64,000 bases of DNA from Glycine soja (lineage: Eukaryota > Streptophyta > Magnoliopsida > Fabales > Fabaceae). A model generated the notes under the pieces. It did no database searches and was not told the origin of the DNA. It saw only the letters and a program-made list of their open reading frames with translations. This document shows positions 46,106 to 57,860 of this stretch, in pieces. The position numbers were made by a program, and so were the translations under genes. Each line of letters begins with the position of its first letter. The stretch's first letter is position 1. The DNA is taken from contig NC_041020.1 in assembly GCF_004193775.1 (NCBI RefSeq), positions 11,105,198 through 11,169,197 of the forward strand, read 5' to 3'.

Positions 46106-46480
46106 CAGGGTCAGTATGACAGAGATTGTGGGGCGGCCGACAAAAGCAAGGCTCTTGCTCCTACGTATCCTCCAATGAGGAACTCAGACCTACGTAGTTC
46201 TAGATAACTTGTGAGACTTGAAAAAGTCTCCACCGAAAGATGCTGACATCTCCGGAAAGGGCGCAGATGACCACATTGGCCTCTGCTCACCAATCACACT
46301 TGGGGTCACTGAATGACGAGGTGCGGATAACCGTAAGGTGTCTTCGCGGGCTACCAGCTCTTGGGTCATGGTAACAAAAAGCGGTGTGGTCGACAAAAGC
46401 GAGGCTTTTGCTCCTACGTATCCTCAAATGAGGAACTCAGACCTACGTAGTTCTTGATAACTTGTGAGACTTGAAAAAGT
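46106..46480. repeat. Repeated TACGTAG hairpin module
   Basis: The block gctcctacgtatcctc...tgaggaactcagacctacgtagttct plus gataacttgtgagacttg occurs at 46156-46220 and 46408-46473. A close relative lies inside each LTR (44010-44075 and 58203-58265). Stems CTACGTA/TACGTAG and TCCTC/GAGGA nest. Between the two copies lies another diverged hairpin unit (46255-46380). Confidence 0.8.
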
Positions 46481-47879
46481 CTCGGTGTTTTCTCCACTAA
46501 AATGCAAACATGCTTTAGCAAAGAGACAAATATTCCAACTGATTAGAGCAGCATATGCTTTTTTGAGTGAAAAACAATGCGTCTACCGGGGACGGAGAGT
46601 CTGTTGATGAAACCCCCCCATAACCATAAATGAGATTTTGGATGTTAGCATTTCGTTTCTAAATGACCATTTAGAGGAAACACCGGGTTCGACAAAAATA
46701 GAAGAAAATCACTCAAAGTGTATCAATCTCGCACAGGTAAGTGTTTCATCCTAATTCTGAACCATAGATATGTCATGACTTGACTTTGCAAATTATTTCC
46801 TATCAAATCAAAAATTACATGCGTGATCATGGATCAATAGGACTTCCCTTGGGAATGGGTTCTTTTGGTGGGTTTTTCGGCTTTTGATTGATCTGATTTT
46901 TTCTGGCTTTTGATTTTTTTGGCTTTTGATTTCTTTGGCTTCTTCCTTTTTTGTTCTTGTTTGACGCGAGGCGAACAAGTCACCGACGCACAGGATTTTG
47001 GTCGGCAATCAAAGGGAGAAGACCACTTTAGGTCATGGTTTCCTTTCCTTCCTTTTGTTCATTTGGTGACAATTCTGTATTGTTCAGATATTGTCTGGTC
47101 GAAAGACCTTTCTGCACATTTCTTCTGCTTCTTTGATTAGGAACTTTCTTTCCTTCTTCTTCTTTTTTTTTTTTTTTTTTTACTTTCTCCCATTCTTTGA
47201 TTGGGAATTTTCTTTCTTTTCTTTTTGCTTTCTCTTTGATTGGGAATTTTCCTTCTTTTCTTTTTTGCTTCCGAGGGTAAGGATTGACATTCTCACCCTA
47301 GGTCAAGGTTTATGGTGAGTCAGGATTTTGGCTCAAGGCTTGTAGAATGGCTAGACATGATACATGTCGGGGTTTGGTTTGGTTCAAGGATAAAAGGGAT
47401 GCCCCACATATTTCCATGACACAAATGCAAAAATGATGATTTGGAAACTTTATGCAAAACTGGTCATGCATGCACCTATGTGGACACTCAAGTGTCAAAT
47501 TTTTATGGTCATGTGATGCTAGGGCTCAGGATTCATTTCCTCTATTTTAAATCAACCCAATGTTTCCAAAATATGTTCTTTTATCAATTTGTGCATTCAT
47601 CTGAGTCCATTTTGGGCGTCCGGGAAAATTTTCACAGCATTCACCCTTCAGGTGTATACACATTTTTTCAAAAATTGGTTATGATCAGTGAATTTTTTTT
47701 CGAAGAAAAGTTGGAAGTTATCTCTTTCAAAAGCATGTTGGTTTTTTAGCTAGATAACTTATTTTTCTTTTTTCTCTTTTTTTTTCATTTGTTCATTTCT
47801 TTTTCTCGTTTGTTTTTGTTTTTTTTTTCCTTTTTCTTTTTTTTTCATGAGGTATTTTGCTACCTAAACATGTGTATAT
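46481..47879. other. Non-coding 3' region of the Ogre-like element
   Basis: No supported gene. The region holds long T-rich tracts at 47160-47260 and 47760-47850 and short frames that look accidental. Confidence 0.6.
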
Positions 47880-48122
47880 TTTTGTGAGGTATTTTTGCTA
47901 TATACATGCATATCCAAGGTATCTTGCTACCTAAACATACATATATATATTTTGTGAGGTATCTTTTTGCTACATACATGCATATCGAAGGTATCTTGCT
48001 ACCTAAACATACATATATATTTTGTGAGGTAGTTGTTTGCTACCTAAATTACATACATGCATATCTAAGGTATTTTTCACTACCTAAACACGCATACATA
48101 TATTTTGTGAGGTATGACTACC
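47880..48122. repeat. Tandem repeat of about 70 bp, four units
   Basis: Units of the form tttgtgaggtat-tttttgctacatacatgcatatc-aaggtatcttgctacctaaacatacatatata follow each other, each with inner aaggta...tacct inverted words. Confidence 0.85.
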
Positions 48123-48242
48123 TTTCGAGCTTGTGCTCGTTTTATTTAATTTCATAGGATCATGAGCAACTAGGTGTGTCCCAATAAGACTTGAGAAACA
48201 AAAGGTGATCAAATAACAAGCAGAAATTTAAAAGTTACTAGG

Positions 48243-48277
48243 TTGCCTCCTAGTAGCGCTTCTTTAACGTCTTGAGC
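48243..48277 (-). other. Conserved post-pol motif (third copy)
   Basis: On the minus strand GACGTTAAAGAAGCGCTACT then AGGAGGCAACCTAG, closely matching 12490-12524 and 25878-25912. Here no pol precedes it either; relative to the element's sense strand it lies downstream of the env-like remnant at 48420-49190. Confidence 0.75.
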
Positions 48278-48419
48278 TGGACGCCTAATGATTTGTCGGT
48301 CATGGACCTAGTACTTTGCTTACCTTTGGCTTTGGACTTGGTCGCCTATTGGTCGGCCATGTGTCGTAGGCAACGCTCTAACCTTTTTATGGATGAGCTG
48401 AGGTGAACCCTAGAGGTGG

Positions 48420-49190
48420 TGGCGGTGTGTCTATTGCCCACTACCGGCCATCCCAATGCTGCTGTGGTGTTTTGCCCTGGGCCTGCCTGGGGGCGCAGTA
48501 CTTCTTGATGAAAGCTCGATTAGTAGGGGGGCCTGATGACCTTGCTGAGGGCGACAGGCACTCCCTATAACTGACAGAGACCCGTATTTAGAGCTAGCAA
48601 CTCCAAGACCCTGTTGGCCTTCTTCGGGTCCACTAGGTGTCTTACGGGCACAATCCCTGCAAACAATAGATGACATCAGAAATCAGTTGGGGGAGGTGCA
48701 TACTTACCTATGTCACGATGACATGAACTTGCTGGGGGGAACGGGCGCCCTGTAGGGCCGACAGAGACCCGTAACCAGAGCTGGAAACCCCAGAGCCTGT
48801 TGGACTTCTGTAGGTCCACTGGGTGTCTTTGTGGGTGCGATCCCTGCAAGCAATAGATGGTATCAGAAATCAGTTGAACCATATGCCTACTTACCCATGT
48901 CGGGACGACATAGACCAACTGATACTTTTGCAGGGGGAGATTGGCATTGCGGTCGCTGGGCAGAATGTTGCTAAGTAGCAATGTCATCTATATATGTGTA
49001 AGAGTGGTCATGTTGGTGCGCATGATCCGCACTCGTCTCTTTGCAGCGGCACGGGTGAAATCTTGCCCCGGTATGCATAGTAGCTGTGTGACAGCCTCCC
49101 TCTCTGGTTGTGCTCGCACAGTTGGCCCTCCTCCAATATCAGGGGGTGGCCCAGGAACCATTAAAAGGAAACTACTGGTCCCTTAACCGG
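48420..49190 (-). pseudogene. Env-like (PF20167-type) remnant with internal duplication
   Basis: Minus-strand frame 48987-48676 reads LLLSNILPSDRNANLPLQKY, QLVYVVPTW and HMVQLISDTIYCLQG, then a HPVDLQKSNRLWGF block. This resembles the C-terminal part of the plant transposon domain that follows pol in Athila-like elements. A second, more decayed copy of the LISD-IYCLQG to SVSYRE block follows at 48560-48700, and only there does the GPPTNRAFIKKYCAPRQ continuation appear. The two copies form a tandem duplication of about 180 bp. Stops and frameshifts throughout; no product expected. Confidence 0.6.
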
Positions 49191-49254
49191 GAGCGCAAGT
49201 CTCGGTTAAGCATTTAAGGACAGAGGACCTTAAATTCTCTTAAGGTGCTGATGT

Positions 49255-49985
49255 GGAGCACACTGAAAATGAGGACACGTAGCCCTCTAAAGGTGAGGGC
49301 GTGCAGCCCTCTGTTGGCGAGGACGTGTAGTCCTCTTCAAGGTGAGGGCGTGCAGCCCTCTGTTGGCGAGGACGTGTAGTCCTCTTCAAGGTGAGGGCGT
49401 GCATCCCTCTGTTGGCGAGGACGTGTAGTCCTCTCAAGGTGAGGGCGTGCAGCCCTCTGTTGGCGAGGACGTGTAGTCCTCTAAAGGTGAAGGCGTGTAG
49501 CCCTACGAAGGTGAGGACATGCAGTCCTCTGATGGCAAGGGCGTGTAGCCCTCTGAAGGTGAGGACGTGTGGTCCTCTGATGGCGAGGGCGTGAAGCCCT
49601 CTGAAGGTGAGGACATGCAGTCCTCTGATGGCGAGGACATGTAGTCCTCTCAAGGCGAGGACGTGTAGTCCTCTCAAGGTGAGGACGTGCAGCCCTCTGT
49701 TGGCGAGGACATGTAGTCCTCTAAAGGTGAGGGCGTGTAGCCCTACGAAGGTGAGGACATGCAGTCCTCTGATGGTGAGGGCGTGTAGCCCTCTGAAGGT
49801 GAGGACGTGTGGTCCTCTGATGGCGAGGGCGTGTAGCCCTCTGAAGGTGAGGACATGCAGTCCTCTGATGGCGAGGACATGTAGTCCTCTCAAGGCGAGG
49901 ACGTGTAGTCCTCTCAAGGTGAGGGCGTGCAGCCCTCTGATGGTGAGGACATGTAGTCCTCTCAAGGCGAGGGTACTAGTACCCA
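49255..49985. repeat. 24-bp minisatellite, about 30 units
   Basis: Units such as ggtgaggacgtgtagtcctc plus 4 bp repeat with exact 24-bp spacing (for example stems at 49295-49311 and 49319-49335). Each has a 6-bp stem with a 5-nt loop, either GAGGAC/GTCCTC or GAGGGC/GCCCTC. Because 24 is a multiple of three, both strands stay open: a 256-codon frame on minus made of RGLH(V/A)LT repeats, and a 131-codon frame on plus. I treat neither as a gene. Confidence 0.92.
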
Positions 49986-50458
49986 AGGGTTCACCCTTAT
50001 GAGAAAGCAAGAGATCGACTCATCGAGAGGATCGGTCATCCCAAATCCACACGACTGGATATTAGATGTAGGAAATCTATGCAGTTAACATGATTTTTAG
50101 GGATGCAGATGCATGCAACCTTTGTCGTGAAATTTGGTAAATGCGGACTTCATGTGAAACAATGCAATGTAATGGAAAGTTGTACAATGTTCATGACATT
50201 CTTTCCCTATTTTGTGGTTTTGATTTTGATTTAATTTTTTGGAAAACACAGATTGACTGTCCTTTTGAAAGAGGTGATAGTCCATGCAACCTTATCCTAT
50301 CTTTTACAAATCTCTCTGAGAACTCCCTCTGAGTGTTGTTCTGTTTGATTTAGTCATTTGACCATTTTTGGAGTGACGGCAATGGAGTCGTTTGATGTTT
50401 AATCAATCCATTGAAATCCTAGGGTTTGTCCCCCCCTTTTTTTTTTAAAAAACATCGA

Positions 50459-50715
50459 TGGGTGAGAACTTTTGATCGGCCCCTATGTTCACTCGAGGCT
50501 CATGCACGGTGCCCCTCATTGCCCCAGTGTAAGGCTTTGAGGTACCAATCGTTGTCTTTCGTCATGACCTTGTAGGAGGGAACCTATTGGGTGAGAACTT
50601 CTAATCTGCCCCTAGGTTCACTTGAGGCTCATGCACGATGCCCCTCATTGCCCCAGTGTAAGGCTTTCAGGTACCAATCGTTGTCTTGTTTTCATAGCCT
50701 CGTAGTGAGGAAGAA
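50459..50715. repeat. 129-bp tandem duplication
   Basis: The block gggtgagaactt...cggcccctatgttcactcgaggctcatgcac...gtaccaatcgttgtctt occurs at 50459 and again at 50588, with few mismatches. No frame. 50011-50458 holds no gene I can support. Confidence 0.88.
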
Positions 50716-50807
50716 TGAAAGAAGGAGTTGATTCTTGCAAAAAGAATTTTTTCAAGGACGAGAAATAGTTGAAGGATTTTTCGATGGATTAAGTCAAATG
50801 ACTCCTA

Positions 50808-51828
50808 TGTAGAAGCAAGATGTTTTGATGTTTTGATGATGCCAAAGGATCAAGTGCTTCCAAGTTTTATTCGAGACAAGAAATCAAGATATATGATCAA
50901 GTTGATCTCTAGAATCTTAGGAAGAAGTTTCCAAATTGAAAAAGCAAAAGGTTTGGCCAAAGACTTCTATCTAAATCAATTTAAATTGAGATTTACTCTC
51001 TGGTAATCAATTACCAGCAGCTGAAAATGTTTATAACAGTCACTAGAAATTTGAATTCAAAATTTATAATGTGTAATCGATTACACATGGATGGTAATTG
51101 ATTACCAGCAGTTTATTCAAATTTTAAAGCCTGTAATTGATTTCACAAGTCTTGTAATCGATTACCAGAGGAGATTTTCAGAAAATAATTTCCAAGAGTC
51201 ACATCTATTCAAATGGTTTATGAATGGCCATCAAAGGTGACTTGGAAACACGGATTTAAAGAGAGTTTTCATTGCCCAAAAAGTTTTATCCTCTCAAAAG
51301 ATTAAGAGTTTTTCTGAACTGAAATGTCTTATCCTCTCAAAAAGATTCCTTAGTCAACCACTTGCATATTCAATAAGGAATTTTGATTGATCTTCATCGT
51401 ACAATCTATCTCTTTTAAGAGAGATTTCTTCTTCTTATTTCTGAAAAAGGATTAAGAGACCGTGGGTCTCTTGTTGTAGAGGATTCCTGAACACAAGGGA
51501 AGGGTTGTCCCTGTGTGGTTTAGACTTTGTAAAAGGAGTTTTACAAAGAGAGTGGAAAATCTCAAGTGGGTTGCTGGACGTAGGCGCGGGAAGTGGCCGA
51601 ATCAGTATAAATCAAGTTTGCATTCCTCTCTTCCTTTAAACTTCTTTTATTTATTGCTATTTATCTTTTGCTTTAAAGAAGTTTATTTTGAATTGTCTTT
51701 TGAGTAATTCATGTTTAAGGGTGCATTGTTAATCCAAAAAGAAAGAGTGATAGTTCAATTGGGGAATAGTCTTTGCATCTTAATTCAACCCCCCCTTTCT
51801 TAAGATAACTGAGGCCATTTGTCCAACA
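50808..51828 (+). mobile_element. Nested Ty1/copia solo LTR
   Basis: A 1021-bp TGTAGAAGC...GTCCAACA unit flanked by tccta (50803-50807 and 51829-51833) inside the Ogre-like element. It carries TAATCGATTAC words at 51000-51170, the gacgtaggcgcgggaagtggccgaa block and a TATAAA nearby, as in the copia 2 LTRs. Its 3' half matches the fragment at 1530-2105. There is no internal domain. Confidence 0.92.
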
Positions 51829-51833
51829 TCCTA

Positions 51834-52270
51834 TTCTTGACAACTCGCTTCTCTAAGAAGACAAACTTTCCGGAATGATAAAATGAAGTCACATGAACGT
51901 CTATATTTTTACTTGAAAACACAGTCAATCAAATGCCCCCTCTTTTTTCTTCTTTTTTTTTTTTTTACTTTACTCGTCGTTTTACGACACCCCCACCAAT
52001 GTGCAAGATGAGTAATCTCTAATTGAACGGTCTTGGAAGTCAACACTCAGGAGCGCAGGTTGCTTGAGCAAACAGACCAATGGCTTACACTCACATTCCG
52101 GTGGAAGTTGAATAAGCAAAGATGTGTTTGTGAGAGGATGAGAGAGACAAGGATGTCCATTTTATCCATATCATTTAGCATTGTAACTGTGGTTTATAAT
52201 AATGGCATAAACTTGAAAATCTTGATGAGTCATAACAACAGCTTCCAAAATTGCCCCATGTATGGTGTTG
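51834..52270 (-). other. Sequence after Ogre gag, no protease or RT
   Basis: The interval between the end of gag and the solo LTR shows no protease, RT or integrase motif in any frame. A poly-purine run lies near 51945-51970. This is where pol would be expected. Confidence 0.6.
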
Positions 52271-52274
52271 CTTG

Positions 52275-54009
52275 TCAATGTTAGGATTCAACAAGCGATT
52301 CTCCTCAAATTTCAGCCAGCCCGTATCAATTAGACTTCACACTTTATGCTTCGGGGTCATACAATGCTCAATGGAATGCCCCGGGGCTCCTCCATGATAA
52401 GCACACGTTGTGTTCAAGTCGTATCCTCAGAAAAATGGAGGTTGAGGAACCTTGGTTGGGGTTATGGCTACCATTGAATTATCGAGTGGATATGGGATCA
52501 AGTTTTGCATATGACAACGGAATTTGGGGTGAACCCTACAGGCTTTTTGCTGCAAAATTCCTTTTTGTTGGTGTTTTTTTTGGTTTGTGCTAAAGGTGGT
52601 CTTCGTCATTGGAAGTGCGATAGACAGGCTTTGTGGTTGATTTAGGGATGGCCTTTGTGGATAACTGGGCAGTGGGTAAGGAGGAGGTTTGTTATTGGCT
52701 GAGTAATGACATTGTTGGGTTGGTGGGAAACTTGGCCGTATAGGAATGGCAGTCACAGCATGGGTTTCTCCCTCTTTCTCACCCTCTTCATTTGCCCCAG
52801 TTTTCTTAGTCGTCCTAGTAGGATGATCAAATTTTCCTCTTTTCGGACCCACATCGATCCTTTCACTGGCGAAGACCAAATCCGCAAAGCTTTGAGGGTG
52901 CGTAGCCCACCATCTTTTCATAGTAGAGTACCGATAATGTGTCTACCATCACGATTATCGTCTCCCTTTTTGCACATGTTCTGTAGTTGCATCCTATCCG
53001 GAACCATATTAGAATAGTACTGATACTGCCTAACGAAGGCAACCATTAGGTCCTTCCAAGTATGGACTCGAGAAGGTTCCAAGTTAGTGTACCAGGTAAC
53101 AGCTACCCCAGTAAGACTTTCTTGGAAGAAATGTATTAGCATTTCCTCATCTTTGCGTATGCCCTTATCTTCCGACAATACATCCTTGGATGGTTCTTGG
53201 GGCAAGTAGTCCCCTTGTACTTGTCAAAGTCTAGCACCTTGAACTTGGGAGGGGTGATGATATTGGGTACTAGGAACAACTCTTCTAGGTTAGGAAAGGC
53301 ATAATCTTTACCTCCTTCAATGGCCCTGAGCCTTTCCTCTTTCCCATTTCTGCCATAGCATGAGGGTTTTTAACCGCTGTGGAATGTGAGGGTTGTGGTT
53401 GTGGGTGACACTGAGGGCCCTCCAAAGTGTTTTGCAGGGGTATACCACCAACTGCTTGCCCTTCAGTGGCATATCCGAGGCAAGGCTCGAAGTCGGCTAG
53501 ATTGTGGTGGGGAATTTCATGTGTCTCCCCCATGGTTTGAGAGATATGTGCCTGATCAGATTGAGGTTATTGGTTCTCAATGAGTATTGGAGTGGAGTTA
53601 TTGAGATTTTCATTGAGAGTGTATGCCACATTGGGTGGTGTATAGTTGGGAGGCAAGCCATATGATGGGAAGGCGTGCTCGTTTTGAATTTTCACATCAT
53701 GGGGTCGTCCGTACTTCCCAAATCTTTGCCTACCATATTTGAGGTTGGATGATTCATTTGCTTGAGGCCAGATGGGAGCATCGGGTTCACCTTAGCGACA
53801 GCGCTAGTAGCGGCAACTATAACCGAATTGGCTTCCATTATCTTCTTCATGCTCATCATGGCCTCCATCATTGTGGCCATTTTCTCTTTCATGGCCTCCA
53901 TGTCGGCCTTCATCTTCTCTTGCACCTCCTCTGCTTCACCCATTACTCTAGCTCTAGCACGAGTTCGGTAAGGGCGCCGTAAAGCGTGTCCTTTTCTTTT
54001 TGATAACAA
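52275..54009 (-). pseudogene. Ogre-like gag
   Basis: On the minus strand: 54009-53692 starts with a basic RRPYRTRARARVMGEAEEVQ stretch and a Met/Lys/Glu coiled coil (MKADMEAMKEKMATMMEAMM). Next is 53533-53285 (GETHEIPHHNLADFEPCLGY), then the capsid block at 53205-52918 (FFQESLTGVAVTWYTNLEPS, WKDLMVAFVRQYQYYSNMVP). Last is 52921-52427 with QSFADLVFASERIDVG and a Pro/Gln-rich tail. This is the order of Ogre/Tat gag. Frame changes near 53540, 53210 and 52920 break it. A late GAPGHSIEHC-like zinc region near 52340-52410 is only partly readable. Confidence 0.82.
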
Positions 54010-55123
54010 TGATTAAGTTCATTTTATTTTATTTTTCAAGGAAAGAATGCAATGAGCAATGCAACCAATGAAAATCATGGATGTATGCGAATGATGTACA
54101 GTTGAAGTATTGCGAATTTTTACGCAGGATATGGGGTTGAATCAATTTAGATTTTCATCATGGTCCATGACATCTTTGTCAAGGTGAAACTGGAAGTAAC
54201 AAGGACATCAATAATCCTAAATATGTTTGGCAGTAGACGAAGCAGTGATGTGACTCGATTCATCTTTTGCCCCAATTTTGCAAGACGGTTACTTCCATAT
54301 TTCAACTTGACTTGATGAACCTTTTTGTAAAAGCATGAGCTTGGTTCAACCCTATAATCCAAGGAATGGCAACTGATCGCCAATACTTCAACAACATCTC
54401 ATAGGGATGAATGACTCGGGCATACTTTAAGCTTATGCACGGAAAATGCAATTATGAAATTGAGATGCCCGAAGAAACACCATTTCCTAGTTAACCATGC
54501 ATTAGGTACCATGTTCAATTATTTTGTTTTGTTGTTGTGTGTTTTTTTTTTTTAGAAATGGGTTTATGATCCCAACATGGTTGGCTCATGGTGCCTAACA
54601 CATGCAACTAAGAATGTAGTGTGAAGTTTCACGCTTCCCCTTTTTTGTTTTTGTTTTGTAGAGGAAAACGCAAGGATGAGCAAGCATGAAAACAAATGGT
54701 ATGCAATTTTGCAGATCAAAAAGTTTGTTGAACGCATATGCATGACGATGCCATGACTCATGCAAAATGTGAGGTTGTAATATGATAACAGACAAATGCA
54801 GGAACGATATGTTCATTATGATGCCATGAAGAGATGTTTATGCGATGCATGATATGAATGCATTTACGGACACGAGAGCCCGAAAAATTATCTCTTCTTA
54901 CTTGCGCATTTGGGGGCGCAGTGCCCCATGTGTACAATTAAGAAGGTGATATGGACCTTCCGGCTTCCCGTGACAAAGGACGAGACCAACATACAATGCA
55001 TGCTAGAGATAAAATGCGGGAGTGACTTGATTCGCACTGATTTTTGGAGTAAAAACATGGGATAAACTCATTTTATTCAGAAAGTTTATAACTAGTCAAG
55101 ATCTGAGCGACAATACAAACTTC
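54010..55123 (-). other. Non-coding spacer between Ogre ORF1 and gag
   Basis: No supported frame. There are T-rich tracts and several gcatgcatgat-like words. Long spacers and leaders are usual in Ogre elements. Confidence 0.55.
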
Positions 55124-56996
55124 CTAGCGGTTTCTAATCATATGGTCCATTAAGTCTATCATATGCTGACAATAGCTGAGAAGTCCGTGGATCTCCTCGG
55201 GGGAGGAGTAGGTGTCCGCCATTGCTTTGGCCTTGGCTAGCAATCGGGGAAGTTCTTGACTCCTGTTCAAAGTAAGAGCAAATCGGTCCATCCACATTGT
55301 TGCCTCTTGGTGCAATGAATCAATTACCCTTTCCCTTGCTTCCCTTTCTGCTGATATCTTGGCGTACTCATCCTCTAGCCTTTGCTCGTGAGTCGCCGCT
55401 AGATTTAGCTTCTCTTTGCACTTATTGATGATGGCCCTCATATTCCCTTCAGTCTCGCTTAACTGTTGGGACAAATTTCTTTTCGACCGAAGGCAAACCT
55501 TTAGCTCGTCCTTCAAGATCATGCCTTTGACCCGTGATGATTCCTTTCACCTCTTCGGAGCTTGAGCTCACTATTGCTGCCCTATAAAGCCCCTCAAAAC
55601 TTTGCTTTGGTCGTGTTCTTCCTTTCGGGCCTTCTTGGTTTCTCGTTCCAAGGCTTCAGCTGTGGCCATATTGACGTCCCTTAGTTCATCATACTCTTTT
55701 CAGACTTTGATGGCTATGGACTTGAACTTCTCTTCGACTACCTGGGCTCTTTCAAGCTCTGTCTTTAGGGCTTGTACCTCATCACTTTCTTCCGAAGCTT
55801 TAACCTCATCGTCTCTCACAGTCTTTAGATTTGGGAGCCAATCCAATCCTTGTGTTCGGACTCTCAGCCACATATGATAGCCGCCGATGATCCCATTACT
55901 GCTTCCCCTAAGCTCTCTGTCCTTTCTTCACGCCGCATCCCATGCCTTGCGAACTCCTTGGAGTACCCTCGCGTTGTGGTCACTGAAACCCCGTGCGATG
56001 AAAGGCGTGATGCTTTCGTCTGATGGCACTCCTCTCATGGGGTAGCCAAGCTGTCTTATGGCGAGGACGGGATTATAATTAATACAACCCCTTGTTCCCA
56101 TCAAGAGAACATTTGGACATCCTTCGCATGAAGATAGAATCCTGATTCTTCCTTCCTTCTAGCGAGGGAACCAATTAACAGACGCCCCTCCATGCTAGCC
56201 AAGAGTTGGTCCCAATTCGCCTTTCCTTTTTCGACGCACGAGCGGTGACCTTGTAGCGGATAGACGGGCCTACCTTCTTGGAGAAAAAAGGTGTGAAACC
56301 AGCCACACATAGAGAGCCAGTGCACAACAAACAATTCTTGCGCTGCTCTTTTCACATCCCCGATCGAACGTGTCATACATGGCCAAAATGGCGACGACCG
56401 GGCTTTCCTTGCCATGATGAAAGGCGAGGAAAGCGTCAATCGCTGCTAGGTCCACTAACCCTTCCTTATTCGGAAAGAGGACAACTCCAAAGATCAAAAG
56501 CGCCAAGATGTCAATAAAAGAAAGCCCATTCGCCTTGATTTGCCAAGGCCTTTGCCCTTTCCTCCAAACACTTCCTTGGTACTCCGACTACCCCATTCCT
56601 GTTTTGCTTTACACGGTCCAACTCTTGTGCTGAGATTTTCACTACCTTGGCAACTCTTGTCGTGGAGGGATAGAACCCAGAGAAAAGATATGGCTTCCTT
56701 CCTCCCAGTGGGCATCCCAGGATTTCTTCAAACTCTTTCATAGTCGGCACTAGCTGGAAGTCCTCAAATGTGAAGCACCTTAGGGGCTGGTCATAATACT
56801 GGGAAAGGGATGCAATCGGTTCCATGGAGACTTCTACCCTAGCTAGGTCCCAAATCTTACCATAGGCTTTGCGAAAGGCTTGTCGTTGAAGTTGACCCAT
56901 TAATTGCCCCAACTCTCGTAAACTAGTGACCTCTAAGCTCTTGATTTTGACTTGATAGAACCTCTTTTTAAGCGAAGGCTTTTGACTTGATCCCAT
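55124..56996 (-). pseudogene. Ogre-like ORF1 (DUF7745-like domain plus coiled coil)
   Basis: The Met at 56996 (MGSSQKPSLKKRFYQVK) leads into LRELGQLMGQLQRQAFRKAY, LARVEVSMEPIASLSQYYDQ and LRCFTFEDFQLVPTMKEFEE plus ILGCPLGGRKPY, a pattern I recognise from the DUF7745 proteins of soybean Ogre-type elements. It continues in shifted frames through 56506-56101 (LVDLAAIDAFLAFHHGKESP, SMCGWFHTFFLQEGRPVYPL) and a stretch down to 55560. It ends with a long coiled coil, 55522-55124 (LRSKRNLSQQLSETEGNMRA onward, heptads, many Glu/Lys). Several frameshifts. The protein's role is unknown; its position upstream of gag is an Ogre hallmark. Confidence 0.75.
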
Positions 56997-57840
56997 GTTT
57001 TACTAAAGTGAAATAAAATCTAGTGTGAATCAAAACTCCGACATCTATCATGGGTGGAATGGATGAATGCATGAAGAAATGCATATGACACAGATGCAAT
57101 TTACGAATACGGGAGCCCGAGAAACTATCTCCTTCTTAGATACAACGTCTAGGGGTAGCAAAGTGCCCCAATGTATGTATTTAAAATGGTGACACGGACC
57201 CTTCGTTGGTTTGTTTACAGAGGGGATCAAGACAGAACCCATGTGAGATGCATATGCGAAAGGCGCAACACGGGAATGTACATAGTATGACAATACTCAC
57301 TGAATATAAGCAAAAGGGTATATGACACTTATGCATGGCAGTGTGAAAAATGGCACGCAGCGTGTTTGCTCCGTGCCCCTATTTAAGGGACCTATAAGGG
57401 AGAGAGCTAACTAGGCTTTTAGTAATAACCCCCAAGGTAGTCATATCTCTCTTGATGGTTTCTAGAGGTATCATCCCCTTCGAAGAACATACTGCAGCAG
57501 TAGGGACTACTAGCAACAATATGTTTTCAAAGAGAAAAACTCTAGATGAGGGTTCACTGTAATCAAGCAAGTCGGAGACCTAGCATGATCACGGATTCAC
57601 CTCCACTCCTTATGTTCCCACAAACCCGGGTATAGGGCCCTTTTTCAACTCACCGTGTGTGCAAATAGTGTTAGTGTTTGTGGGCATCAAATGAATAAAT
57701 ATTTACCTCAAGCATACAAAAAATGCACTAAAAGCATCAAAGAGTTATATATACAAGAACATAATGAAGGAAAACCAACAAAGGAGTAAGTCATGGTAAA
57801 ACATTGTGCAAGATTAAATGGCCTAACTCTCTAAAAACAG
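56997..57840 (-). other. 5' leader of the Ogre-like element
   Basis: About 840 bp between the PBS and ORF1, without a supported frame. Confidence 0.65.
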
Positions 57841-57860
57841 TCCCCAGTGGAGTCGCCAAC
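57841..57860 (-). promoter_or_regulatory. Primer-binding site, Ogre-type (tRNA-Arg class)
   Basis: GTTGGCGACTCCACTGGGGA on the minus strand begins directly at the 5' LTR end. Ogre elements are reported to use a tRNA-Arg primer; the match to that class is from memory of the family, not computed. Confidence 0.7.

Noticed and set aside
48660..48900. Short introns with GTAAGTA and TTTGCAG ends
   Set aside because: About 51 bp is short for a plant intron, and the minus-strand reading frame with family resemblance passes through it. Kept only as a low-interest observation.
49240..50010. 256-codon minus-strand ORF
   Set aside because: It consists of a 24-bp minisatellite. The open frame follows from the repeat length being a multiple of three, and the opposite strand is open too.
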